Assembly: GCA_963930655.1 (NCBI GenBank) | Contig: OZ005619.1 | Coordinates: 18,127,752 to 18,191,751 of the forward strand | DNA from: Myrica gale | Taxonomy: Eukaryota; Streptophyta; Magnoliopsida; Fagales; Myricaceae | Direction: 5' to 3' | Length of the DNA: 64,000 nt | In this document: piece by piece, positions 27,685 to 42,172 of the stretch | Layout: the number at the start of each line of letters is the position of its first letter | How positions within the stretch are numbered: the first letter of the stretch is position 1 | Made by a program: the position numbers and the translations under genes | Notes under the pieces: model-generated | What the model saw: the letters and a program-made list of their open reading frames with translations, nothing else | Told to the model about the DNA's origin: nothing | Databases searched by the model: none

Positions 27685-29391
27685 ACTGTACGAGTGCAAT
27701 TAATTCATGTGAAGTTGAATGTTGACTTCTTTTTGGTGGGTCTCCTCAACTTGTGCTTAAAACTTTTGCATAATAATTCACGTACTGTTCAAATTCTAAT
27801 ACCATCAACTCAAACTTCTTAATCATTTTTTTGGCCCATTGATTTTGACCAAAATCTTCCAATTACAGAAAGGGTGCTGAAGAAGCACATTGGTTCCAAA
27901 AGAGAGTTATGAATGGGACCCAGCGGGCTAAAGAGTACTGCAGCTCTCCTTTAATTACAATAACAGGCATAGATTAGCGTTTCATTTGATTTCTGTGTCG
28001 CACTCGCACCCTTCACAATGGGATTAATTAGCAGACAGGATTTTAGTCTACTTTCATTCACTCTAATTAATAGTAGTTTCGGACCTTCGGTTTTGGGGCG
28101 GGGGCGAGAGCGAGAGGGAGAGAGAGAGAATGTACAGATGAGGAACTGGGAGACAGAGTACTTAAAATAGTTCAAGGAGGGATTAAGAATTAAAGAAGCA
28201 CACGTTACGTGTTGAATGAGCACACGAATAGAGAACAAATAAATCTCAAGAAGTTGGTTTAGGTGGTCAAGATTTGGGACTGAAGAGTGTGTTCCCCTTG
28301 AGGTCTCAGGTTTGAATCTCTTCAAGTGTAAATAATTTTTTGGGGTCACTTCCACAATAAAACTGCACTTACCTAACATGTATAGTTTGAGAGGACTGCA
28401 CTGTTCAAGATTTACCATAACGTTAAACTCAACTCGTATACGTATAATCAAATTCATATAACACCGTACAAGTAAATAAGTGTCAGTAGTTGATATTTTC
28501 TTCGTTACTTCAAAAAATAATAGAGAACAAATAGAAGGTAGAAGGCGTGTGCTGGACACGCAGAGAAAAAAAAAATTGTCTGAACAATCTGTGTAATCTT
28601 AGCATGTATGCTTTTTGGCACTTGGGCAGTAGAAATTCTTTTCACACCGTGTTTGTAATTTTGGAGTCTCTTTGATTTGACAGGCAAACTGCACGTTACA
28701 TGTATAACCACGTACCAGCATCTAACAAGAAGGTTCCTATTTTAGTTCTATTCTCTTTCGTTTACCCCATTTGGGATGCCCGAGGAAACCATAAAAAGTC
28801 TCTCCCTATTTACACGTTGCGCAATTTTATAATTTTTGTTCCATATTTAGTTTCTGTGGGCGAGATTTAATTAAACTTGCTGACTGGGGAATGATTCTGT
28901 TCAGACGCTTTACAACAAAACACGCCACGATGGCTTTACAACAAAACAAGCCACGATGGGTTTCTCCCATGATTATAAAATAGAATAGGGATTAAGCAGA
29001 TGGAGCGATCGAGGACACCAAAGAACCGTCCCCAGATGTCTCAAAAGCTATATCATGTACGGAAAACGAAAGTGAACTGGAGCCATTCCAATTCCCAACA
29101 ATAATAGATAAGCATGGCTATATATATACAATATATTATACAGGCAAATCTTGACCAGCAATCACCTTCTCTTTTATTCGTAATGGATCGATTGAATATC
29201 ATGTTCAGGTAAATCTAAGGAAGAGTACTCTAGAAAGAGACCAAGTTATTGGACAACTCAACTTCGAATTGTCTTTTGAGTTTTTTTATTTTATAAATGT
29301 TGCTTAGCTGTTTCCAATGTTTGCTTAGCTGGTTTTACATCATTAAAATAATTCACTGTTGGCAGAACAGAACAAGAGTACTGCTAGCACC
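27685..29391. other. Intergenic upstream of peroxidase 3
   Basis: Contains a GA-rich run at 28104-28128 and a direct repeat (CTTTACAACAAAACA...GCCACGATGG, twice at about 28907-28958). The 202-codon minus-strand frame at 27951-28559 is low-complexity and not gene-like. Confidence 0.4.
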
Positions 29392-29400
29392 CTATATAAG
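29392..29400 (+). promoter_or_regulatory. TATA box of peroxidase gene 3
   Basis: CTATATAAG followed by GATCCAATGTGAG, about 110 bp before the start codon; similar to the core of peroxidase 2. Confidence 0.65.
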
Positions 29401-29509
29401 GATCCAATGTGAGATAGGATAGCAGTGTAGCAGAAAGAAAGAAAGAAAAGAGAGATCAGCAGCCAGTTCTCCAGAAAGAGTTTTGTGTTTGAGAGAAGAT
29501 CACAGACAG

Positions 29510-31122
<1,613 letters not shown>

Positions 31123-32777
31123 TTCTTGAGAGTTTCTTGGTTTACACGTGCATGATGAGATAGATACTCATTTTCCATGGGTGTGTTTTGTAGATGTGTC
31201 TCAATTTCTTCAGTTATACTGAATAATTTTTGGATCATCTATTTGATCTCACAAGCTGCTGAAGATATGAATATTTTTCTCTGGATTCTAATATTGTGGG
31301 TTTGCTTCACCTACTTGTGCATGCTTTATAAATATTATTCATGAAGAGTACGAGAGTTCATTTCTCATGCCATGGGATACTCTGCAATTTTTTATTTAAA
31401 TTGAACGGTTCAATTTGAAAAATATATATACAACATGTTGGTTCAATTATATTGCTTATATTGTCCAAAATTGACATCATTAGATATTATAGAATCCATA
31501 TATCATATGTGTTTATCTCTTACTAAATTACATGGTGTAATTCGGATAGAGAATTATAAATAGTAGTCTCCATCGACACAAACTCCATGAAGAAACTATT
31601 GTGGTTAAAGAGGCGCAGTACTTCTTTCTTTCTTTATGTAATGGTATTTTTTTTATTTAAAAAGGCCTATTTGCGAGATGGAATTGAATCAGACAAAATT
31701 GAGGAGCCCGAATAAGACTATTTAACAGATTAAGAAATTGATCGCTTCGAAAACGATATTATTGACAATTAGAACTAGCATTATATAGCTAGAATTAGAT
31801 CTTCGATCTTATTGCTAAGATATATAGACCCGGTGCAGGTATATTGTTAACAAGCTAGCGTAACATTAAGGCAAGGCATGCTTGTATCATGGAGCTTTGA
31901 TAAATCCAATAAACTCAATCATCTTTGAAATATATATATATATATGTGAAAAGAGTCCGACCCGTTTACCCTTTTCATATATAACACGCGGTCTCTTTTA
32001 GATAGTACGGATAAAATCTATTTCATTTATTAGTGAGATACTTGTTGAATTATGAGCACAATTATGAATATACAATGAAACTCTTCAAACCTTTGACAGG
32101 AGAGGATCGTTTATATTGGATTATGAGTTTCTTTTTTTGAATTCCTGGTATAAATTTTCTAAATACAAAGAATGAAATGATTGTTTAACTCTATTCAGGT
32201 TACATGGAGAACTTTATGCTTTTTTTTTTCTAAATACATGGAGAACTTTACGCTTTTTCTTTTCAGAGGTAGTCGTGGGATAATGCTTAATGGGCCTCCT
32301 TCACTTCTCTTGGGTTCCAAATTGTTTTGAAGAAAAACACCGAAGAGCAATAAGTCATGCCCACACAAACTTGGGCCTTTTATATATCCCAGCCAGAAGA
32401 TTACTCTCGTGAGCTGGATTCGTAGCTGCCAGCCCAAACCCATCGTTGTCGGAAAATTATGAAGCTTTTAGTCCGTGTCGGTGTCTCGACGAGGAGAGTT
32501 TTGACTCAGAAAATATAGGCTGCGATTTGAAATTATTTTGAAGATTAATGTCTTTAAGTCCAACTTGTTGGGCAATCTAGGAAATGGAACTCCTTATCCA
32601 ACTCGGTCGGTTAGCGAACAATGTGGGCCGGGGTAAAACGAAATTTTGTTACTTTCAGACCCTGCATAATCGGGTGTTACTTATTTGCTCTCATTAACTG
32701 CACCAATTTGTCCTTCTCGTGTAAACGGCTGGTCTCCAACTTTCCATGCATTGATCTCTCTCTCTTGAACTGTTGAA
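31123..32777. other. Intergenic between peroxidase 3 and the HIPP gene
   Basis: AT-rich. A short near-duplicate (ACATGGAGAACTTTA(T/C)GCTTTTT at about 32202 and 32236) and TATATA runs are present. No gene recognised. Confidence 0.45.
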
Positions 32778-33354
32778 ATGGCAAAGAAGAAGACGAAGGA
32801 AGAAGTAACCAAAGTAATTAAGATTCCCTTAATTTTGAATTAGGAAGTATATCAGCATTCTCTCTCTTTTTCTTTACATTTTCTATGTTGAATTAGGAAG
32901 TTCTTATAGAATACAAGGTCTCAATGCATTGTAATGCATGTGAAAGAACCGTAGCCAAAGCCATCTCCAAGTGTAAAGGTACTTTTTTTTTCCTATCTGT
33001 TTTCTCGATCCCTTTCTTTCAGTAAGACCAAAAGTTATTTACGCATGCTATTTGTATATCTTGCAAGGGGTGAAGAAGTTTACGACGGACATGAACAGCC
33101 ACAAGGTTGTGGTAATGGGTAAGTTCGATCCTCAAAAAGTTTTGAAGAAACTGAAAAAGAAGAGTGGGAAGAGAGTGGAGATTTTAGCCTACAAGGAAAA
33201 CGAACAAAATGAATCAAATTATGGAGAGGAATGGGTACAAGGAGGTGTTCCGAGATTTCTTCCCGACCAACCAATGTTTTTTGATTGCTGCAAAGACAAC
33301 GAACTGCTAATGATGTTTAACGACGAGAACCCAAATGCATGTTCCATTATGTAG
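32778..33354 (+). CDS. Heavy-metal-associated isoprenylated plant protein (HIPP)
   Basis: Three exons, 32778-32813, 32897-32978 and 33068-33354, give 134 residues. The N-terminal HMA fold reads EVLIEYKVSMHCNACERTVA; MHCNAC is the MxCxxC metal site at about residues 22-27. It continues GVKKFTTDMNSHKVVVMGKF, then DPQKVLKKLKKKSGKRVEIL. The tail ends in Cys-Ser-Ile-Met, a CaaX box for prenylation, so the protein is expected to attach to membranes and bind Cu, Zn or Cd. HMA plus CaaX defines the plant HIPP family. Both introns are short (83 and 89 bp). A second GAATTAG/GAAGT acceptor-like site at about 32836-32848 repeats the used one and could give an alternative transcript. Confidence 0.9.
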
Positions 33355-34411
33355 AGAGAGGTTCCCAGATGAACTGCAATATTATTGTGTTCCTTAAAGT
33401 TTCTTCACGCAAACTAATTCATTCTCGAAGTCCAAGTTCTTAATTTATGATGTAAGGTGAGATAAGAACATGTATGTATAGGGCACGTGCAACGCTAGCT
33501 ATGGACGATGTTGTACTTGTAGTCGCTATCGAAATTCCCATTATATGAAACGTAGGGGATTTGGGTTCTGAGGAGATGTGAATCCAAATCCAGGGTCAGT
33601 TTTTTATGTTGATTGGGTATTGGTCGAAATAGTTGTGCTTCAAGCATGTGAATCTGGACACATCTTGCTGGGATTTCAAAAGGGTATCTTTCCACACAAG
33701 ACGGTAAGAGTGATGACAAAGAGGCAAATTGCTTTCGGATGGAGTGCTTTCGCTAGTGTGCGTGCTTATTGGAATGGAGCTGAACCTGCTTGGATTATTC
33801 CGTTACTGTGTTGGAAAATCGAAAGTCAAATTTAAGTCACATCTGTTTGCTTTGTTTGCACTTGGTCTTTGGGAGACATATCCTGTCGTACGATCACCGC
33901 CCATAAGACTTTCTTTTATGTGTCAGTAAGAGGATTCAGGTACGAAAAGTGATGATGAAGAAGTCATATGCCTCTGTCTAAACCTGAAATTACCCTTTTC
34001 TGTGTAAGCAAGAAGCACTATAGTAGTGCGTGTTCGTGTACAATTCAATGACCAGTACTCCCAATGAGCTATTTTACGTCTAAAACAGATGCAGTGGTAG
34101 GGACTTCAGAGAACAGTGATGACAGAACTGGATGGCCAAACCAGTTCACGACCCATCAATAATTTGTACACACAAGTGGCTTCAATTGCTTTTGTTTTTC
34201 AGGTTAATTCTTTTCCAAGGAGAGTACAATTGAAACACTCATTTCTCTACAACATGTTCGTGCTGTTGTTGATGTAGTACTAGATTGGCTAGCTTGCATT
34301 TATATGCTGAGACTATTCTACAAGCAGGATAGGCCGAAGATATATCAACCCCATACTGTTTTGATTTGTACATTTTTGGGAGTAAAAAACTGAACCTTGT
34401 CGTGAGTTTTC
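33355..34411. other. Convergent intergenic region, HIPP and DXS 3' ends
   Basis: Holds the 3' UTRs of the two converging genes. The frames at 33495-33929 have no recognisable motif. Confidence 0.45.
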
Positions 34412-37400
34412 CTAGGACATCATTTCCAGTGCCTCTCTCTTTTGTCCAAGTACATTGAAGACTGTTGCTGCAATGTGAGATGGGGTAAGACCAGCTTCAT
34501 CCAATTGGTCAGCAGGCGATCCATGGTCAATGTATCGATCAGGCAGAACCAGAGGCCTCCACTGCAAAGGGATTACATTATTAAAGGCACATAGTGAGTT
34601 GTTAGAAGCTGATTCCACCCCTACTGAGTTAATATAATAGACTAATTATTAACCATTGACAGATTTCTATAATGATATCTAGATAAGTACCATTAATTTG
34701 CCATCAAGTAGGCCATCGAGGGCCAGGAACTGAGCAACATGAGACCCAAATCCCCCAATTGATCCTTCTTCGACAGTAATTATGACCTCATGAGATTTCG
34801 CCAGGCTGCGAATAAGGGCATTATCCAATGGCTTGCAAAAGCGTGCATCTGCAACTGTTGGCCTTAACCCATGGTTTCCCAATAAAGATGCTGCAGCCAG
34901 ACAGCTCTGAGCTGCTGCACCATAGCCCACGAGTGCCACTCTTTCTCCTTCTAACAGTATCCTGCCTTTTCCAACCTAAAAGAAAATTTCCAACCACCTG
35001 AGTTGTCTAGATGTTCATTGGAATATTGTCTAGATGTGCATCGAAATATGTCCTCAATATTGACACAACAAAAACTGAGTTGAAAGTTACCTCAAGAGGA
35101 GAACCTTTATTCCCTGGCGGTAGCTGAACTCCAACTCCATTCCCTCTCGGGTACCGGAAACAACTGGGCCTGTCGTCTATTGCAGCAGCAGTGGCAACCA
35201 TGTGAAACAGCTCTGCCTCATCTGAAGGAGCCATGACCACCATGTTGGGGAGGCAGGCCATAAAGGTGACATCAAAAGACCCACAATGTGTGGGACCATC
35301 TGCTCCAACCAGTCCAGCTCTGTCCATTGCAAATCTTACTGGCAACTTCTGCAGATCCACATCATGTACTACCTGTGTACGAACTCAAAGCACATATTTT
35401 CACCATCTAATCAGAAATTTGACAAAACATACAAGTACTTATAACTATAACGGAATATCATGCATCAAGCTCGCAACTGAAAAACGACTGGCATCTAATT
35501 CAAGAAGTTTTCTGGCTTGCCTGGTCATAAGCCCTCTGCATGAAAGATGAGTAAATTGCACAGAATGGTTTTACGCCTTCGCAGGCCAGACCTGCAGCAA
35601 AAGTAACAGCATGCTGTTCTGCTATACCAACATCAAAGCATCTTGTTGGGAAACGACGAAGGAAGAGATTCAAGCCTGTTCCACCTCCCATTGCAGCATG
35701 GATTGCAACAATATCTTTGTCCACTTCTGCTTCTGCAATCAAAGCTTCTGCGAAGTATGTTGTGTAAGACTGAGTAGTAGTCTTGGCTTTGAATTGCTTT
35801 CCAGTTGCCGGATCAAATTTGGCCACTCCTGTAAAAGATAAATGAAGTATGTATTCCTGAATGTATAAATGGCAGATCTTTTACAAAGATTTGAAGGTGG
35901 TCAACTTTCCCTTGTGTAGCATACATATGAATATTAGAATTATTTTTATATCAAATACAAAGTGAAAGACACCAACTACTAAACTGCACAGCAAGAAGAA
36001 AATGTTACGAAAATAAAATCGAAGTATATAATTCCCATGCAATACCAAGATCCTCATCAAACACCTTTTTCCTACTTTCAAGTGGAAAATCATGAATTTG
36101 TAGCTCTGTATTTACCATGATACTTGTCTGCTGCCTTCTCTGCATATGGGTATCCGCGGCCTTTCTCAGTGACAACATGGATCAGAACCGGACCCGTTGT
36201 TTTCGTACTTTTCACCTCTTCGAGAATGGCAACAAGATCATCGATGCTGTGACCATCAACAGGGCCTATGTAATAGAGGCCAAGCTCTTCGAACAAAGTT
36301 GATCCAGAACCACTGATCATCCCACGAGCATATTCATCGACTTTAGCAGCCAGTTCATGCATAGGACCCCCAATTTGTTTTGTAACTCCCTGCAACAATT
36401 TAAATAAGAATAGAAGTAGTGTCAATGTTAACCAGATTTGAGGATTGAAATGGTATCTCTTCTTTCAGCTCATGCTTATTATTGCATACCTTGGCAACCT
36501 CTCGCAGTTCTCTGAGAGGCCTGTTAGATTGTAACCTACTGAGAGCACTGCTCAAAGCTCCTACAGGTGGTATGGGCCCATCTAGAGTAGCAGTAGGTAA
36601 AGAAACTTGTTTATTGTCATTGAGGATAACAATCATGTCAGAATCAAGGTACCCAGCATTGTTCATGGCTTCATAAGCTTGCCCTGCGGTCATTGCCCCG
36701 TCACCTATAACAGCAACGACATTATTCTTTCTTCCCTTTAGATCCCTCCCCACAGCCATTCCTGTTGCCCAATGACATCCAATGTTAAAACCATGAAGAG
36801 AATCAAACTTTATGCTCAATTAATATCAACATAGTTTTGAGAGATCAGTAAGCCACTGACAATCAACTGGATTGTACTTTCAAGGAACAGCTACGGTGAT
36901 CTTATCACTGAGGTTAGCAATATAATGTGTAGTATCTGTGTGAATCAGATTTACAAGGTATATAAATTAATCAGCATCCCAGAAATAACGGTATGATTAG
37001 AAATCAAGGAAGTCACTTTCCTTTCTTTTGAAGACTCATAGCGTTGTTGTCACAACTGATTATGAAGCGTCTTATGCTATACATGCAATTGTAAAAAGTG
37101 TTTCTGGAACTTTCCCACAATGCAACACAATCTAACAACAAGGTAGACACTTCCAAAACTGGAACATATTTATCTCTGTTGATGTTCAAGTTTATAATAT
37201 GAATTCACAGATATTGGAGCAGAACAGATAATTACCCAGTCCTGCTGAGATGGTGGTGGAGCTGTGACCAGTGCCGAAGCAGTCATATTCACTCTCAGAG
37301 CGCTTAGTGAACCCGGCCAATCCATTTGTCTGCCTAATAGTGTGCATCTGATCTCTTCTCCCAGTCAGGATCTTGTGCGGGTATGACTGAACATCATAGA

Positions 37401-38382
37401 AGGTACAATACAATTACGAACAATTGCCCTATCGATATTTTCCATTTTAGCTGATTTAGACAAGCTTGACCAACAATGGTTTGAACAAAGAAGAACCCAA
37501 GGAAGGTGAGATTGAAACCTGATGACCAACATCCCACAGTATCCTATCTTGAGGGGCGTTGAAGACATAATGGAGAGCCACAGTGAGCTCGACAACACCG
37601 AGGCTCGATCCTAGGTGACCTCCAGTTCTGGAGACATTAAAGATGACATCGGACCGCAGTTCATCTGAGAGTTGTTTCAGCTCCTGCGTCAAGGTATTGT
37701 AAGAATATTTGGATTGAAACATTATATACAAATATAAGAAGCTCCTCTTGTAATGCAACCGTTCAAGCCATATCCTGGTGGTTGTATACCTTAATGGACA
37801 GGTTTTTCATGTGAATTGGATAGTTTACGGTATCCAAGAGAGGAGTTAGTGGTCTGTTTGCATGATACTCCCCCTTCTCTGATAGTGATGCACAAACCCC
37901 ACTTGGCCTTTTCCTGACCTGTGCCTAATCAGAACGCAACAACATTTCTTCCCATAAGTTTATGTTGTCTTGAAACTACGAAATAACAGAAAGTTTGAAT
38001 CAACTACAGAAAACGAGAGAGAAGGTTTACTTGTGAGCTTTACTCGCCCACAAAGCACAATTCAAGTTCAACCATAGTGCTTTTTTTTCAAGTTCACCAT
38101 AGTTTCGGATAACTAGAAGAAACAGAAATGTTTGACACAATGAAGAAGACCCAGTTTTCTTAAGTAATTCCTCCTCACGGGTATTCCTCCATACACATAA
38201 CGTATGTGTAGCTCCGACAAACAACGCACGATAATAATACATACCTGATTGAGCTTGCGATAAGATGGGCACAGCTGATCGGTTCCCCATGTAAAGTGGG
38301 ATGAGAATGAAGACGATTTTTGAGTATCTGAAGCTGTTGCCCAGATCACATGCGCTGGAAATGAGAATGCGCAGAAAGCCAT
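34412..38382 (-). CDS. DXS2: 1-deoxy-D-xylulose-5-phosphate synthase, clade-2-like
   Basis: Ten exons, in transcript order: 38382-38245, 37918-37790, 37683-37519, 37386-37236, 36761-36490, 36389-36116, 35828-35521, 35372-35091, 34975-34691 and 34561-34412. All phases agree and give 717 residues, full length for plant DXS. DXS condenses pyruvate and glyceraldehyde-3-phosphate with thiamine diphosphate in plastids, the first step of the MEP isoprenoid pathway. Seen: a Ser/Thr-rich plastid transit peptide (exon 1), [34 protein letters not shown], the ThDP motif [52 protein letters not shown] and [30 protein letters not shown] after the transit peptide is typical of clade 2 (induced in secondary metabolism) as I recall it. 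The intron after exon 7 has a GC donor. Confidence 0.95.
35519..35520 (-). other. Non-canonical GC splice donor in DXS
   Basis: On the minus strand the exon ends GACCAG and the intron begins GCAAGCC. The acceptor (TGTACACAG before GTAGTACATGATG) is normal. Only this junction keeps [12 protein letters not shown], which is invariant in DXS. CAG/GCAAG is the standard form of the minor GC-AG class. Confidence 0.85.
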
Positions 38383-38592
38383 TGCAGCTATAACAAGAAC
38401 AATAACAGAGAAGAGAGCTCCAGAAGTTCAAGACTATAACTAGAGCTCAAAGCATGAAGAACCCAGTACAAATCACTTTCGAACACGGAGACAGAATGTG
38501 AAAACGACAAGAACAAGGACGGTCGCGCTAGTGTTTTTCCACTAAGATGTGCTGATGCTAGTGGTGGTACCGGAGTCGAATAAATAACAGAG

Positions 38593-38606
38593 ATATATAT
38601 ATATAC
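38593..38606 (-). promoter_or_regulatory. Probable TATA region of DXS
   Basis: A TATATATATATA run about 210 bp before the DXS start codon, with CT-rich sequence (38608-38628, GA-rich on the plus strand) beside it. Position and composition fit a core promoter. Confidence 0.4.
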
Positions 38607-39513
38607 AGAGGAGAGAGAGGTAGAGGGGGAACTGATAGCGTGTGGCTGACAGCTAAACACTACGCCCAAAACCAAATTGGCCTGCAAAGTCTAGTCCATC
38701 AGTTCATACTTATATACTCTTACCATCACCAACGTTTTAGGCCAGTATGGCAGGGCCAATTAGCATTAGACCACGTCATCAGAAATCACAAAACGGATAG
38801 AATAGATAGATAGGACCTCATAGCTAAAAAAAAAGGAAAAAGATAGATTTGACCTGATAGCATAATATACAAAATGCACAAGTTTGTGCCTTGTGGGGGT
38901 GGGGGGGGAGAGAGGAGAGGTGTCGAGTTAGAAGGTGGTGTTGGGCTAAAGCAACACCCCTTTGGTTGTCCGTTTGGGTGGTCACTGACTCACTGGTCTT
39001 GGGCTCTTGGCATGTAAATAAAGGTAGATTTTGACCAGCGACACACCGTGTGTTTTGTCGGCACGGGGTACCAAAAGTGACCATTCAGCGTGGTTTCGGG
39101 GCGTAGTGCTTCATTATTGTGTGGGGATGATTTTTCCATTTAGAAACTGAAACAATTTTCTTAAAAGAAAAGCATTTTGACCCAGAGGCTCTAGCTATGG
39201 TTATGTCGGGGTTAGGACGATGTTTTGATTTTCAACAGGTTATAAATGGGTCAGGCGGCAGGCCGCCGGGAGGAGCATAGGACCTGCAAATAGGACGGAG
39301 TTTGAATAGGATAGAGAAGGGTTGGCGGCGCCGTCACCAAAACGAAACCCAAAATTGGTCAAACTATACTTGGCCTGTAAGATCTTTGAGGAAAGTCCCC
39401 TGGCCTCCCTGATTATGTGCCCAGTTAGAATAGGATAGGGAAGGGTTGTTAGAGGCTCCACTAAAACGAAACCCAAAATTGGTCAAAATGTACTTGGCCT
39501 GTTAAATCTTCTA
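38607..39513. other. DXS upstream region with an ~80-bp direct repeat
   Basis: Two copies at about 39303-39383 and 39430-39505 share AATAGGATAG(A/G)GAAGGGTTG, AAAACGAAACCCAAAATTGG and TACTTGGCCTGT. No gene recognised. Confidence 0.55.
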
Positions 39514-39699
39514 ATGCGTTTGAATGTTAAAATTTGGTTCGTTTAAAATTTTGGGTATTAAATTTGGTGAAAAAGTAAAAAAGAGATGTGAGTTTTAATA
39601 TTTATTATAGTGAAAAGTAATGATGTGATGAGAAGAAAGACATTATATTGTAATTTTTTATTGTGTTAACTAAAATTTTAGTACATAAACATAACCTTA
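39514..39699 (+). mobile_element. MITE-like element, family M1 copy C
   Basis: It shares TTAAAATTTTGGGTATTAAA, TTTGGTGAAAAAGT, TTTATTATAGTGA(A/G)AAGTAATGAT and TTTTTATTGTGTTAA with the copy at 57174-57375. Non-coding; ends approximate. Confidence 0.65.
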
Positions 39700-40482
39700 G
39701 TACCCTGGCCTAAGAATTGAATAACCGGAAAAATTCGCTTTGCTCTTCCAGCAATTTCAAACCTGAGCTAAACTATTACCTTCCATTGCTTAGCTCTTTA
39801 AATTGTCAATTTTCATTCATTTGCACCTTAACAAAAATTTAACTACCAGAATCGCTCACTATGTGTTATAAATAAATCATGTGGTATGATTTTTATCATT
39901 AGATTTTATTTCAGGACGCAAATCGAATGATTTTCAAAGTTTAGAATTCGAGGGGTTAAAGATGGTAGCATAGTTGAAACTCTATTTGAAATTATTTGGC
40001 ATTTTGAGAGCGCAAGGTGACTTTTCCCTTGTGAATAATTTTAAGTGTATGAGAATCTAATGCATTGAGATTCTTTTTAAGTTGTTAGTGTTATTCAATT
40101 AAAGTTTTTAAGTTAATATCTAGAAATAACAGATGCTGAATTTCCCCGAGTAATATTTCTTGAGGTCCTTTTTTTTTTGGACCTGTTTCATCCCACCTTA
40201 TTCAGAGCATCGGTAGACTTTTCACCTCCATTTTAATTCAGAATATACAGACCTGAAATTCATATATTATAGAAACCAAACAGGCATTAAAATTCAAGAG
40301 TTGGTATGATGGATAATTGCTCAAAATTTCAGGCTAAAGTTAAAAGAGAGAAGTATAATCCCAAGTTGGATTTGGGGTGAAGTTAGGTTCAGAGTATGAG
40401 AAGTTAAGAATAATAATCGTAACCTACTACAAAACACCACCTAAATTGTTGTTGATGAGAGTTATCATGAATCTGATTATTT

Positions 40483-41377
40483 TGGAAAAGGACAATTGCT
40501 AGAGATGGAATCAAACATATTTTAGGTGACGGGTCTACTATATCTGTATGGTGGGACAATTGGCATCCTTGGGCCCCCCTTCCATCTTCGGGCTAGTAGC
40601 GATGAGATGAGCAGCTCTGTGGTCAATTCAGCTGCAAGAATTATGGATATGTGCAATGGACAAGATTGGGTATGGCCAAGAACTAAACTCTTTTGGACAG
40701 CTGTTAGTTGTGCTACCCCTTCCTCTCTTGTGCCTCATCATGATAGAGCTGATCTAGTAACCTGGAGGCATAACACTACTGGTCTCTTCTCCATCAAGAC
40801 GGCTTATGACGTCATGAGGGATAAGAAACCAGAAGTCCCTTGGCACAAGCTGGTATGGGGTAAGGGCTGCATTCCCAAGCACTCTTTCATCCTATGGTTG
40901 GCTATTCGAAACCGACTTGTAACTAAGGACAAGTTGCTTGCTATGGGACTTATACAAAACATGGTTTGTGAACTGTGTGGTGACCCTGAGGAATCGATGC
41001 ACCACTTGTTTTTTAATTGCAGGTTTTCCTCACGAATTTGGGTTCTGTTGGGGGATAAATGCCTCTTACCAAGACAAGTTAGATCTTGGGAACAAACTAT
41101 TGACTGGGCCTCTATGGAGTTTATCGGCAATTCTTTAACTGCTACCCTTAGAAGAACTTTGTTGGCAGCTCTAGTTTAGACCCTGTGGAGAGAAAGGAAT
41201 TTGAGGTTGTATGGTGGTGAGAAGCGACAACTAGTTTTTGTTTTGAAGGAAGTCTCTTTTCTTGTTCAAACTAGAATCAACCTGCTGCAAAACATCCAAT
41301 TTTCAGATGCTAATCGTGATCTTGCTGCAAGATGGGGTATCTCAGACTTGGTTTTCAGGAGTGATCGTACTGCTTAA
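40483..41377 (+). pseudogene. LINE polyprotein C-terminal fragment (zf-RVT region), broken
   Basis: The first piece reads WKRTIARDGIKHILGDGSTI, then SVWWDNWHPW, and ends at TAG (40594). The rest continues in another frame (shift near the C run at 40573-40580): WVWPRTKLFWTAVSC, LVTWRHNTTGLFSIKTAYDV, then VPWHKLVWGKGCIPKHSFIL and the zinc-finger-like CELCGDPEESMHHLFFNCRF. A TAG at 41177 interrupts it; TLWRERNLRLYGG follows to a final TAA at 41375. W..LW....PKH.FILWLA and C-x2-C...H-x3-C are the zf-RVT signature of plant non-LTR retrotransposons. With a frameshift and an internal stop it is dead. Confidence 0.88.
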
Positions 41378-42163
41378 TTTGTTTTGCTCGCTTTTGGTCC
41401 TTTTTCTATTTTGAACCTGGCTAGGTGAAAGGTAGCCAGTTTTTGGTTGGCTTGTTCAGTTTTAGTTCAGAGATATTTCTTGTTCTGACCTGTTTGAAGG
41501 GAAAAAGTAGAATGACTTGATTTATTCATGTTTGGTTCACAATATTAAACAGCATGAGAGCCTCTCAACTCTTACTGCTCACATCCTTAACCTACACGGC
41601 ACAGACGCACCTCCACCATAGCGTCGAGTTGTGAAGAGCTTCGAGAAGTGAGGCCTACTTTTTTGGGTAATTGAGAAAGATCTTGTATTGAAAAAAACAG
41701 AAGATACACGGGGAACAACCCCACCACAGGTTTGGTGCACACGAACAACTAAAAGTTACGCTAAGCTAGCAGATTTTCGTTTGTTATTAGATCTTAGTTT
41801 ATTGTTATTCGTGATTTTATTTCGATTTTTCGTTCGAATTGAATCCTCCGATTCGAAGATCAATGTACATAATTACTACATTTAATATTGTTCATATTAA
41901 TTATCAAATAATATATGTCCTATTGCTAGAAGGTTGTATAATGTATGAGACAATTCTCTTACGTTGTTACACTAGTTAGTCTCGGGATTTTTGTTTCTAT
42001 TGGTATCTTTGAATTTTTTTGGGAGGAACTAAATGTGTTAATTCTTCAAATCTATGTTTCTTTTTCCATACTTACCGGGAAGGAAATTGTATAACTGACT
42101 AACTTGCTACGGTGTGAGCTAACGAGTCAAGTTGTATTTATTCCTTTGTGAGATTGCCTCAAT
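41378..42163. other. LINE 3' flank and intergenic
   Basis: The first ~180 bp may be LINE 3' UTR, but no clear poly(A) tail or target duplication could be placed. No gene recognised. Confidence 0.4.
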
Positions 42164-42172
42164 TAAAATATA

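Noticed and set aside
27951..28559. 202-codon minus-strand frame
   Set aside because: No recognisable domain, low-complexity SLSPSRSRPRPK stretch from a GA repeat, AT-rich intergenic setting and no promoter-like context.
29483..29509. Upstream in-frame ATG for peroxidase 3
   Set aside because: It would place polar residues before the signal peptide; the 29510 start matches the paralogs.
38027..38431. 134-codon minus-strand frame
   Set aside because: Shadow of DXS exon 1, which is read in the neighbouring frame from 38382.
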